64,000 bases of DNA from JACKFB01 sp041389525. GTDB taxonomy: Bacteria > Myxococcota_A > UBA9042 > PHBI01 > JACKFB01. The position numbers and the translations under genes are program-made. Below the pieces are notes generated by a model. That model saw only the letters and a program-made list of their open reading frames with translations, was not told where the DNA came from and searched no databases. The stretch lies in NCBI GenBank assembly GCA_041389525.1, contig JAWKRR010000030.1, forward strand, positions 25,150-89,149, read 5' to 3'. Below are positions 53,814-62,014 of this stretch, one piece after another. Each line of letters starts with the position of its first letter. The first letter of the stretch is position 1.

Positions 53814-54341
53814 ATGACCGACCACAGCCACGACCACGAGCCCCTCGACCCCTACACCTTCGGGGCCGAGCAGACCTGTTTCGGCTGCGGACCGCACAAC
53901 GAGCGCGGCCTGAAGTTGCGCTTCGTGCGCGAGGGCGACTCGGTGGTGACGCGGTTCACGCCGAGCGCCGGCCTCGACGGGCCGCCGGGGGTGCTGCACG
54001 GCGGGCTGCAGGCGATGGTGGCCGACGAGGTCGCGGGCTGGGCGCTGGTGGGGCTGCTGGGGCGGATGGGGTTCACGACCTCGATGAACGTCCGCTACAT
54101 GCGCCCGATGCGGCTGGACCAGGAGATCGAGGCGCGCGCGTCGATCGTGCGCCAGGCGGGCGCCATCGTCGTGCTTCGCGTGGCGCTGTCGCAGGGCGGG
54201 CGAGCGGGCTGCCGCGCCCAAATCAGCTATATGCTGCCTACGGAAGCGGGAGCCGAGAAGACGATGGAGCGCCCCCTGCCCGAGAGCTGGCGCCCGCTCT
54301 TTCGGGGCCCGATCGAGCCGAGTGATTCCGACGAGTCGTGA
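53814..54341 (+). CDS. PaaI-like hotdog thioesterase
   Basis: The 175-residue hotdog-fold protein has the PaaI/4HBT pattern: QTCFGCGPHNERGLKL near the N-terminus, GPPGVLHGGLQAMVADEVAGWAL (catalytic-helix His/Gly/Gly and Asp/Glu) and VRYMRPMRL. It probably hydrolyses acyl-CoA or acyl-ACP thioesters; the acyl group is unknown. It is followed by an unusually strong, near-perfect hairpin in an AT-rich patch. Confidence 0.88.
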   Translation: MTDHSHDHEPLDPYTFGAEQTCFGCGPHNERGLKLRFVREGDSVVTRFTPSAGLDGPPGVLHGGLQAMVADEVAGWALVGLLGRMGFTTSMNVRYMRPMRLDQEIEARASIVRQAGAIVVLRVALSQGGRAGCRAQISYMLPTEAGAEKTMERPLPESWRPLFRGPIEPSDSDES

Positions 54342-54352
54342 GGCGCTTGCCT

Positions 54353-54435
54353 AGCTTTGACCCCAGGTATCGTGAACGCTTGGGGTCAGAGCTATACACG
54401 TTAACAAGTGAATCACTACCTCGAGTGATTACTTG
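54353..54435. terminator. Two hairpins in an AT-rich gap between convergent genes
   Basis: The first hairpin has arms AGCTTTGACCCCA (54353-54365) and TGGGGTCAGAGCT (54381-54393), one mismatch. The second has arms CAAGTGAATCACT (54405-54417) and AGTGATTACTTG (54424-54435) with one bulged base and overlaps the TAA stop of the minus-strand lipoprotein. This patch is noticeably AT-rich for the window. Likely bidirectional terminators. Confidence 0.7.
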
Positions 54436-56903
54436 GTTTCGTGCGATTTGAGGAAGTCGACCATCCGCTGCACGACGTTGAACATGCCGAGCTGGCCCAG
54501 CTCGTAGGTGGCGGTGTCTTGGATGGCGATAAGGGCGTAGTCGACGCTGGCCCAGGCGGGATCCGCGGTGGCGAAGCCCATGTCGGGGCAGGCTTTGAAG
54601 GTCGCGAGCTCGGCGGGGACGTAGGTTCCCAGGCCACCGGCGTAGACTTGGGCCTCGAAGAACTCGGCGCCCGCGGCGTGGAGGCCGGCGCGTAGGGCGC
54701 AGGTCTGGGCGATGGGCCAGTTGGGGTCGCCCATCGCGTGCACAAGCATCAGCGCGGTGCCGGCTTCGTAGAGGGCCTTCGCTTTTTGGGCGGGGCTGCG
54801 CAGGGCGTAGGCGACCGGGGCCTCGGGCGGGGTGCCGCCGGTGGCGTCCTCGAGCGTGGCCGCGATGAGGGGAGAGAGCGGCGCGGGCGGCGGCTCGGCG
54901 GCGTGCTTGGAGTGCAGGGCCGCCGCGTCGGTGAAGTTGGCGGTCAGCACGGCGGCGCCGACGGGAGGGCTGGCCGCGCCGTCTTTGGCGCCGCGCAGGG
55001 CGAACTCGGTCACGGTGCAGGCGCCGAAACCCGCGCCCACCGCACCGATGGGGCCGGCGGCGGCCTCGGGCAGGGCCAGCGCGAGGTCGACGATGCCCGC
55101 GACGTCGTCGACCTCCCCGCGGCACACCTCGACGCTGCCCTCGCTGGGCCAGCTGCTGCCGACGCCGCGGCCGCGGGACTGGGCCGCCGCGACGATCGCG
55201 CCCTGGGACGCGGCGAACCAGCAAAGCTCGCTGGCCCAGATGTGGCCGGTCGTCTCGGGCCCCTCGAGGGCGAAGAGCAGCACCGGGAAGGGACCGGCGC
55301 TGTTGGGCAGGCAGAGCTCGCCGTAGACGCGCACGCCGCGGGAGAGGTAGCGGACGCGGACCGAGCGCACCGACGCGTGGGGGCCGCTGCTGAGGAGGCT
55401 GGCGACGATCTGGACCTGCTCGCTGACCAACTGGCGCTCGACGCGGCAGTCGGCCGAGCAGCGGACTTGGGTGTCGACGGGCTCGTCGACGGTGTTGCCG
55501 TCGTCACAGGCCTCGCCCTCGTCGAGCACGCCGTCGCCGCACGCCGAGGCGGGGGCGGCGAGCTCGCAGGCGTCGGGGGTCGCGCTCTGCCCGGAGTTGT
55601 CGCCGCCGCCGAACGGGCGAGCCCATGTGCCGAGCGGCGCGCTGGTGGCGTCGGCGTCGGTGAGGACGAGCTCGGCTGCGCCCGCGCCGGGCTCGACGAG
55701 CAGGGCGACCCGCGCGCCGCAGGTGAACGCCACCGAGGGCAGATAGGCGGTCGGGGCTTCGGGCCGGGCGAAGACCAACTGGAATGCGCCCGGCCCGGTC
55801 GCGGCGAGGGGGTCGAAGGCCTGGAGTTCGTAGCCGCCGAGCCAGTGCGAGCCGCCGGTGTAGATGCGGCCGTCCGCGCCGAGGCTGAGGCTGTGGACGA
55901 CTGACTGCGGCGGCATGACGTCGAAGAGCGAGGCGCCGGTGGCCAGGTCGAACCCGCCGAGCCAGTGAGAGCCGCCCGTCGCGACGAAGCCGCCGCCGCC
56001 GCACCACCAGTGAGAACCCCCGGTCGCGGCGGTGCAGTCGGGCGACGCGCCGATGGGGGCGGCCTCCATGGCGCTCGGGGTCACGATGGGCTGGCCGGTC
56101 TGCTCCAGGGTGTCGGCGGCGGTGACCCGCACGCGCACGAGGCGGTCGCCCAGGTGGGCGGCCGCCGTCGACGAGGACTCGGCGGCGGTGATGACGATCC
56201 GGTCGCCGCCCGGCGCCAACGCGGAGGTCGGCCGGAGATCGGCGAGCGGGAGGACGTCCAGCAACACAGGGGCAGAGGCGGCCGAGATGCCAACCAGCGC
56301 GGCGCCGTCGAGCAGCGGGACCACCCACCGCGCGCTGGCGTCCCCCATGCGCGCGGCGGGGGCCACCGGCGCTGCGGGAAGTGAGGCGAAACCTAGCTCC
56401 TGGCCGCTGAGGGCCGCCAGAAGCTCGACCCGCGCGCCCGAGGCGTCGGCGACCGGCCAGAGCAGCGCCTCGCCCTCGACCCCGGGCTGCGCGCAGGCGC
56501 CGGACACCTCGCGGCTCCACACCGGGTCCAGCCGGCGGGTCAGCGCCCGCAGCGTGCACCGCGTCTCGGTGGAGACCGTGATGAACACCTCGGCGCTGTC
56601 CACTCCCAGCGGCTCGCGGCGGACCACGGGGCTCGATGGGCGCTCGTCGGCGGTGAAGCTCAGCGACGCGAGGACGTCGGCGCCTGGGCCCAGGGTGGCC
56701 GAGACCGCGCGCAGCGAGGCGCCGTCCACGACGAAGACGGTGCCGCCGAGGACCGCCGCCTCCCAGCGCAGGACGGGCTTGGCCACCACGACGGGGGCCT
56801 CGGTCTGGCCCTTGGATTCGGCGGCCGCACAGCCAGCCGCCCCCAGCGCGACCGCCACCCCCAACCACCACGCAGCCCAGCGCGTCACGCCCCCGACCCT
56901 CAC
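54429..56903 (-). CDS. Large lipoprotein with TGGSHW repeats, Cys-rich DUF4215-like repeat and degenerate hydrolase domain
   Basis: The 824-residue protein starts at a GTG overlapping the upstream stop (GTGA); GTG 56888 is an alternative. It has a lipoprotein signal (ALGAAGC), a beta-rich half containing four copies of a TGGSHW motif (three followed by WCGG or LGG), a Cys-rich repeat (CGDGVLDEGEACDDGN, the DUF4215 type of Myxococcota), and a C-terminal alpha/beta-hydrolase-like domain. There the nucleophile elbow reads GAGFGAC, where a Ser would be expected. The hydrolase part may therefore be catalytically dead. It is coupled to a winged-helix protein. Confidence 0.72.
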   Translation of the reverse strand: MRVGGVTRWAAWWLGVAVALGAAGCAAAESKGQTEAPVVVAKPVLRWEAAVLGGTVFVVDGASLRAVSATLGPGADVLASLSFTADERPSSPVVRREPLGVDSAEVFITVSTETRCTLRALTRRLDPVWSREVSGACAQPGVEGEALLWPVADASGARVELLAALSGQELGFASLPAAPVAPAARMGDASARWVVPLLDGAALVGISAASAPVLLDVLPLADLRPTSALAPGGDRIVITAAESSSTAAAHLGDRLVRVRVTAADTLEQTGQPIVTPSAMEAAPIGASPDCTAATGGSHWWCGGGGFVATGGSHWLGGFDLATGASLFDVMPPQSVVHSLSLGADGRIYTGGSHWLGGYELQAFDPLAATGPGAFQLVFARPEAPTAYLPSVAFTCGARVALLVEPGAGAAELVLTDADATSAPLGTWARPFGGGDNSGQSATPDACELAAPASACGDGVLDEGEACDDGNTVDEPVDTQVRCSADCRVERQLVSEQVQIVASLLSSGPHASVRSVRVRYLSRGVRVYGELCLPNSAGPFPVLLFALEGPETTGHIWASELCWFAASQGAIVAAAQSRGRGVGSSWPSEGSVEVCRGEVDDVAGIVDLALALPEAAAGPIGAVGAGFGACTVTEFALRGAKDGAASPPVGAAVLTANFTDAAALHSKHAAEPPPAPLSPLIAATLEDATGGTPPEAPVAYALRSPAQKAKALYEAGTALMLVHAMGDPNWPIAQTCALRAGLHAAGAEFFEAQVYAGGLGTYVPAELATFKACPDMGFATADPAWASVDYALIAIQDTATYELGQLGMFNVVQRMVDFLKSHETK

Positions 56904-57886
56904 TCGTCGGTCTCCTCGACCATCTGGCCCGTGTAGATCGTCACCCGCACGCTGCGGGCGCCCGGCCGGGGCTCCATCTCGCCGTGGCGGACCAGCCAAG
57001 CCTCCATGCGCTGCCGCGTCTCGGCCAGAAAGCCCGAGATCTCCGCATACAACGGGTCGTCCACCGGCAGATCGAAGCTGAAGGTGGTGCCGCCGATGAG
57101 GTCGCGCATGCTGGCCTGCGTCGCGCCGAGGCGTACCTTCATGCAGATCGCCCGCACCACCGCCTGAAAGTGGTCCCACAGCGCCGCCTCGTAGCCCGCC
57201 GGCTCGTCCGGTTCGATGTGGTAGCCGGTGGCGCGGTAGCGCGTCTTCTGGCGCCCGACCGTGGTCTCCTCCAGGCGACCCGCGTCGCGCAGCCGCGCCA
57301 GCCACGCGTCGCAGGCGTCCTCGTCGGTCTCCAGGCGCTGCGCCAGCTCGACGCGAGTCAGCGGCCCGTCGCGGTACAGCGTCACCACCGCGTCGTGGTA
57401 CGTGGCGCCGGTGGGCTGCTCGCGCTCGACGATGCGATAGCGCCGGCTCGCCCCGTGCCCGGTCATGCTGAGGCGCCCAAAGCGCACGAGGTAGCGCAGC
57501 ATCGCTCCCAAACGCTCAGGCGTGAGCTGGGGAAATCGCGCCTCGATGGCCGTGTAGGTCACCGGGCGGTCGCCCGAGCCGCCGGACTGCTCGAGCACGA
57601 AGTCGTAGACGTGCTCCCACAGGGTCGGCCGCCGCGTGCCCTCGCCGGGGCTGTAGGTCTCGCGCAGGTCTTTTACCTTTCGGTAGAAGCCGGCGATCGA
57701 CAGGTCCAGGGCCGCCGCGATCTCCTCGTTGGTCAGCCCCTCCTGGCGCAGCACGCCCACGAGGTCGTGGACGGTCTTCTCGGCGATGCCGGCGAAGTCC
57801 ATCCGCAGCGGGTCGGTGACCTTGAGGGTGGCGAAGAGCTCCGCCACCAACGGCACCATGCGCTCGACGAGGTTTGAGAAGTTCAC
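56900..57886 (-). CDS. Multi-winged-helix (HTH) protein of unknown function
   Basis: This 328-residue protein lacks a signal. EEIAAALDLSIAGFYRKVKDL is a helix-turn-helix of the positive-control type, and two later winged-helix-like segments (TPERLGAMLRYLVRFGRLSMTG; TRVELAQRLETDEDACDAWL) suggest a chain of wHTH domains. A sensory domain is not evident. It overlaps the downstream lipoprotein by GTGA, so the two are made together; pairing a DNA-binding-like protein with an outer lipoprotein is unusual. Confidence 0.65.
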   Translation of the reverse strand: MNFSNLVERMVPLVAELFATLKVTDPLRMDFAGIAEKTVHDLVGVLRQEGLTNEEIAAALDLSIAGFYRKVKDLRETYSPGEGTRRPTLWEHVYDFVLEQSGGSGDRPVTYTAIEARFPQLTPERLGAMLRYLVRFGRLSMTGHGASRRYRIVEREQPTGATYHDAVVTLYRDGPLTRVELAQRLETDEDACDAWLARLRDAGRLEETTVGRQKTRYRATGYHIEPDEPAGYEAALWDHFQAVVRAICMKVRLGATQASMRDLIGGTTFSFDLPVDDPLYAEISGFLAETRQRMEAWLVRHGEMEPRPGARSVRVTIYTGQMVEETDE

Positions 57887-57973
57887 GGTCCCTCCGGGCC
57901 GGAAGGATGCGCGATCGAGGCCCGCGCCGCCAATCGGCGAGCCGCGGGCCAGGACCGCGCGTCGCGGGCGGGG

Positions 57974-58711
57974 CTAGCGGAGCTTGGTCAGCTTGATGTT
58001 TCCGCTCAGGCCGGCGGTCAGCCCGACCAGCAGCCCGCACTGGGTCGCGTTGGGGTCCTGAATCAGGCCGGTCAGCACGACCTGAAAGCCGAACTTCGCC
58101 CAGCGCGCCAGCGTCTCGATCTGAGCCCAGCCATAGCCAAACGCCGCCGCCAGCGCGCCCTCTTGAAAGGCTCCGTCGCCGCCCAGCACGCTGGCCAGGG
58201 GCAGCGAGCACCCGTAGATGCTGGTCCACGTCCAGAAGGTCTGCTGGCTGCCGCAGTCGTCGTCGATCATCGTGACCGCCACGCTCTGCCAGCCGAACCA
58301 GTTGACGCCCGAGGTCGGCTGCACGACCAAGCGGTCGGGGAAGCAGACCAGGTAGTCGTCCACAGACACGGCGAGGTCGTCGTAGGCTTGGCTCACGCTG
58401 CTCGTGAAGGCCGCCCGAGTGCCCGCGTCGAGCAGGGTCCAGCCGGCGATCTGCGACGCCCAATACGCCTTGTCACTCGCAAAAAGATCAGGCGGGAGCT
58501 GGCCATTCACGAAGCTCAGCGCGCTGGCGGTCGAGCCACCCGTGCCCTGCCCGCAGTAGTTCGCGCCGGCCGACAGGTTCAGCCCAAGCTGGGTCAGCTC
58601 CATCGAATAGGTGCCGCGGCAGTCGGCGTGGGCCGGCGCCGTGAACGCGGCGGTGGTCAGCGAGGCCGCGAGCGCGGCGGTCATCAGGAGCGAGCGAGTC
58701 AATCGAATCAT
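57974..58711 (-). CDS. Secreted protein of unknown function
   Basis: GGAGGA lies 5 nt upstream of the ATG at 58711, which decides this start over the ATG at 58723. The 245-residue product has a Sec signal peptide (AALAASLTTAAFTAPAHA, cleavage after AHA). The mature chain has six Cys. No domain is recognised. It is transcribed as an apparently separate unit upstream of the winged-helix gene on the same strand. Confidence 0.7.
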   Translation of the reverse strand: MIRLTRSLLMTAALAASLTTAAFTAPAHADCRGTYSMELTQLGLNLSAGANYCGQGTGGSTASALSFVNGQLPPDLFASDKAYWASQIAGWTLLDAGTRAAFTSSVSQAYDDLAVSVDDYLVCFPDRLVVQPTSGVNWFGWQSVAVTMIDDDCGSQQTFWTWTSIYGCSLPLASVLGGDGAFQEGALAAAFGYGWAQIETLARWAKFGFQVVLTGLIQDPNATQCGLLVGLTAGLSGNIKLTKLR

Positions 58712-59001
58712 GGGTTCCTCCAAGCGTGGGACGCGCCGGGATCGAGGCGCGAGTCTGTTTTAGGGCGCCCCGGGCCGCGGCCTCTACTCCAGAAAGCTGG
58801 AGGGTCCCGCCGTCGCCAGCAAAACCTCGCGCCGCGGGCCCCGGCTCACATATAACCGGCGCGCTGAAGCCGGAGCCCTCCGCGCGGCATACCTCTCGCC
58901 GCGCGCGCGAAGACTCCCGCCGGCCCTCGCAGAATCGCCCGCCCGAGATCCCCTTCCCCCGCTCGCTCCTCCCTCCCCTCCCCCGCGCACGACCGCCCAC
59001 C

Positions 59002-59922
59002 ATGCCCACCCAAACCTCGCGCTCCGGGCTGCTCTTCGCCCTCGTCGCCTACCTCCTCTGGGGCTTCTTCCCGGTCTACTGGAAGCTGCTCACCGGCGTC
59101 GGCGCCTTCGAGATCCTCGGCCACCGCATCGTCTGGTCCCTCGGCTTCGTCCTCGCCCTCCTCGCCGCCCGCCGCCACTGGTCCTGGGTGCGCGCGCTGC
59201 TGCGCGAGCCCCGCGTCCTCGCCACCTACGCCGTCGCCGCCTGCTTCGTCGGCGCCAACTGGGCGCTCTACATCTGGGCGGTGAACTCCGGCCACGTCGT
59301 CGAGACCAGCCTCGGCTACTTCATCAACCCGCTCATCAACGTGCTCTTCGGCGCCCTGCTCTTCGGCGAGCGCCTGCGCCGCCTCCAGAAATGGGCCGTC
59401 GGCCTCGCCGCGTCCGGCGTCCTCTACCTCACCATCGCCCACGGCCACCCGCCGTGGATCTCCCTCACTCTCGCCACCTCATTCGCCATCTACGGCGTGC
59501 TGAAGAAGAAGGGCCCGCTGGGCTCCGTCGAGGGCCTCACCGTCGAGACCGCCATCCTCTTCATCCCCGCCATGGTCTGGCTGCTCAGCCTCGAGCGCGA
59601 AGGCACCGGCAGCTTCGGCCACGCGTCACCGCTGACCCAGACCCTGCTGGCCTTCTCGGGCGTCGCCACCGCCCTCCCCCTGCTCTGCTTCGGCGCCGCC
59701 GTCCGCCGCCTGACCCTGACGACCCTGGGCCTGATGCAGTATATCGCGCCCACCATTCAGTTCCTGCTGGGCGTCTTCCTCTACCACGAGCCCTTCAGCT
59801 CAACGCGCGCCGTCGGCTTCGCCCTGATCTGGTCCGGCCTCATCGTCTACACGGCCGAGAGCCTGCTCAACCACCGCCGCACCCGCCGGCAAGCCCTGCT
59901 GGCCAGCTACGAGGCGGCGTGA
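59002..59922 (+). CDS. rarD: RarD-type EamA-family transporter
   Basis: The 306-residue protein has about ten membrane segments of the EamA/DMT family. LLWGFFPVYWKLL, ANWALYIWAV and SLGYFINPLINVLFG are characteristic of RarD. The substrate is not established, although RarD is often cited for resistance or exudation roles. It stands alone. A pyrimidine-rich stretch and an iterated-motif copy lie just upstream (58941-58984). Confidence 0.93.
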   Translation: MPTQTSRSGLLFALVAYLLWGFFPVYWKLLTGVGAFEILGHRIVWSLGFVLALLAARRHWSWVRALLREPRVLATYAVAACFVGANWALYIWAVNSGHVVETSLGYFINPLINVLFGALLFGERLRRLQKWAVGLAASGVLYLTIAHGHPPWISLTLATSFAIYGVLKKKGPLGSVEGLTVETAILFIPAMVWLLSLEREGTGSFGHASPLTQTLLAFSGVATALPLLCFGAAVRRLTLTTLGLMQYIAPTIQFLLGVFLYHEPFSSTRAVGFALIWSGLIVYTAESLLNHRRTRRQALLASYEAA

Positions 59923-59952
59923 CGAAGTCCGGGGCGGGCACGGGACCTTCCG

Positions 59953-60366
59953 TCAGGGTTCCGCCGCAAGGATGAGGCCCGCGACTTCGACTGCCCGAGC
60001 CGCCGCCGCGAGCGCCCGCGCGCTGTCCGACCGACCGTAGACGGATGAGGGGCGCCCTCCCGGGAGTGCGTCCGGGTACCGCGTGGGAATGTAGTACTGG
60101 TCGAGCAACGAAACCTCGCTCCGGAGGCCCACGGCGCTTGGTACCGCCGCCTCGATCGCCGTGGCCAGCGTCACGATTGCGTGAGTTCGCGTCGGGTCGA
60201 AACCGATCGCGAAGAGAGCCCCCTTCAGAGCCTTTTCTCCAGCCTGCTGCGCGAAAAAGCACGCTGCGTAGTCGATCCCGATCTGTTGGAGCCGCGTTGC
60301 TGTGGTGTGATCGTCCCGGGCTTGCTCAATCCAACGCGTGGCCGTGGCGATGTCACGCCGAGCCAT
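59953..60366 (-). CDS. HEPN-domain protein (toxin/partner of MNT)
   Basis: The 137-residue protein has the HEPN helical core: ARRDIATATRWIEQARDDH, ACFFAQQAGEKALKGALFA, TRTHAIVTLA and the YIPTRYPDALPG end. HEPN proteins paired with minimal nucleotidyltransferases (MNT/MntA) form RNase toxin-antitoxin or AMPylation modules. The canonical RX4-6H RNase motif is not obvious here. It overlaps the MNT gene by 14 bp. The ATG at 60366 is preferred. Confidence 0.85.
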   Translation of the reverse strand: MARRDIATATRWIEQARDDHTTATRLQQIGIDYAACFFAQQAGEKALKGALFAIGFDPTRTHAIVTLATAIEAAVPSAVGLRSEVSLLDQYYIPTRYPDALPGGRPSSVYGRSDSARALAAAARAVEVAGLILAAEP

Positions 60367-60718
60367 GCAACACGCGGCCCTCGGCGACGGCATTGCGGAC
60401 GAAGGGGCGACTGTGCTGCATCTCCTCGAACTCCGCAGGCGAATACACCAGCAAATCTAGCGCGATTCGCGGGTCGATGGCGGCCCAAACCCGAGCGACG
60501 CGGGCCGGGTACGACTCGCCAGCTAGCTCCGGCAGCACGACGAGTAGGTCAGTGTCGCTGCCGCGGACGTGGTCGCCGCGCGCGCGCGAGCCGAACAGGA
60601 TCACTCGGATCGCACCAAGAGATCGCAGGGCTAGCGTCAGCCGCTCGATCTCCGCGCGGATCGCCGCTGTAACCTCGGGCGGCTCAGTCCCTGCGGGTAA
60701 GTCGAGTCCGATTCCCAT
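60353..60718 (-). CDS. MNT-type nucleotidyltransferase (antitoxin partner of HEPN)
   Basis: This 121-residue protein has the nucleotidyltransferase signature LFGSRARGDHVRGSDTDLLVV (GS-x10-DxD) and a third conserved Asp in RIALDLLVY. It fits MntA-type antitoxins that adenylylate the HEPN partner. The pair is transcribed MNT then HEPN. No other mobile or defence gene is adjacent. The catalytic residues look intact. Confidence 0.88.
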   Translation of the reverse strand: MGIGLDLPAGTEPPEVTAAIRAEIERLTLALRSLGAIRVILFGSRARGDHVRGSDTDLLVVLPELAGESYPARVARVWAAIDPRIALDLLVYSPAEFEEMQHSRPFVRNAVAEGRVLHGSA

Positions 60719-60765
60719 GAGGAGATTGTACCCGCTCCGGCGAGCGGTCGGAAGGACTTGGGCCG

Positions 60766-61920
60766 CTACTTGGCCCCGAGCTTCATCGAGCAGTAGGCCG
60801 GGAAGGGGAGGCCGTCGAGGGACTTGTAGAGGGTGCCGCCTTCGACGCGCCAGTGGTGGTCGAAGAGGAAGTTGAGGCCCCAGCTCAGACCGTTGGGGGG
60901 GATGGTGTGGCCGAGGCCGTGGTCGCAGCGGACGACGTCGTGGCCGTCGGCGGTGAGGTCGGCGGTCAGCTCGTCGGAGCCTTTGACGAAGTTGACGAGG
61001 GCTAGCTGGGTGTTGGGCCAGACGTCGCTGGCGCCGCCGCTGACGGAGAGGACCGGCAGATCTCGGGCTGGCGTCTCGTAAGGGGTGTAGACGATCTCGG
61101 CGAGGCCGCCGGTGCTGCCCAGGCCGCCGCTCCACAGGACGGCGCTGGCGAGCCAGTCGGAGCGCTTGAGCAGCAGGACCGTGCTCCAGAGGGCGCCGGC
61201 GCTGAAGCCCATGGTGTGGACGCGGGTGCGGTCGATGGCGAAGGTCTCGTCGAGGCAGCTGAGCAGGTCGTCGAAGAGGACGAGGTCGATGCCCGGGCCG
61301 TCGAAGAGCGACCAGGTGGGCGGCATCTCGCCGATGAACTGCTTGGCGAGGTCTTTGAAGTCGACGAGCTTCTCGGACTCCAGCGGGTCGAGGACGGCCT
61401 GGGCGCTGACGACGATGACGCCGTAGTTCTTGGCGATGGCGGCCGCGCCGACCGCGGCGCCGAAGTTGGCGCCGGTGTCGCCGAAGCCGTGCCACAGGAA
61501 CATCACGCCAGCGCCCGCGGGGGTCGGGGGCAGCCAGACCTGGACGGAGCGGGCCATGGCGGACGACATGAAGCTGTTTGCGCCGGCCTTGAGCGTGGGG
61601 CAGGCGGCGCCGGAGTAAGCAGGCGGCGCGGGCGGCGCCAGCGGGTTCGGCGGGACGTCGGCGGTCGCGTCGGGTGTCGGCGTCGTGTCGCTCGTCGCGT
61701 CGGGGGCCGCATCGGGGTTGGTGAGGTCCGGGCCGGCGATGTCGGACGCCACGGAGTCCTGGGGCGCGCCGTTGTCGCCGGTGAACGCTTCCGGCGTGGC
61801 CACGCTGTCGAGGCCGCTTGTCGAGTCGGCGCCGGAGTCGGTCGAGCCGCTGTCACAGGCCGCGAGCGCGGTGACGAGGGCGAACGATGACACGACGACA
61901 GCGAATTTCCTGAGCCACAT
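60766..61920 (-). CDS. PHB-depolymerase/feruloyl-esterase-like lipoprotein
   Basis: The 384-residue protein has a lipoprotein signal (LVTALAAC), a long Asp/Pro/Thr-rich linker (about 25-100) and an alpha/beta hydrolase domain with elbow GFSAGA (Ser about 231), HGFGDTG oxyanion region and a catalytic His in HGLGHTIP. The pattern fits secreted polyhydroxybutyrate-depolymerase or ferulic-esterase relatives (LpqC type). The substrate is unknown. It contains a copy of the iterated 10-mer. Confidence 0.8.
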   Translation of the reverse strand: MWLRKFAVVVSSFALVTALAACDSGSTDSGADSTSGLDSVATPEAFTGDNGAPQDSVASDIAGPDLTNPDAAPDATSDTTPTPDATADVPPNPLAPPAPPAYSGAACPTLKAGANSFMSSAMARSVQVWLPPTPAGAGVMFLWHGFGDTGANFGAAVGAAAIAKNYGVIVVSAQAVLDPLESEKLVDFKDLAKQFIGEMPPTWSLFDGPGIDLVLFDDLLSCLDETFAIDRTRVHTMGFSAGALWSTVLLLKRSDWLASAVLWSGGLGSTGGLAEIVYTPYETPARDLPVLSVSGGASDVWPNTQLALVNFVKGSDELTADLTADGHDVVRCDHGLGHTIPPNGLSWGLNFLFDHHWRVEGGTLYKSLDGLPFPAYCSMKLGAK

Positions 61921-62014
61921 GAGCGCCCCTCCCGGTCCAGACCGACGTGATTGTTGAGGTTGTGGGGGCCGAGAGCAAGCCGCTCAGCGGACGGGTTGTT
62001 TCCCCGGGGCGGGC

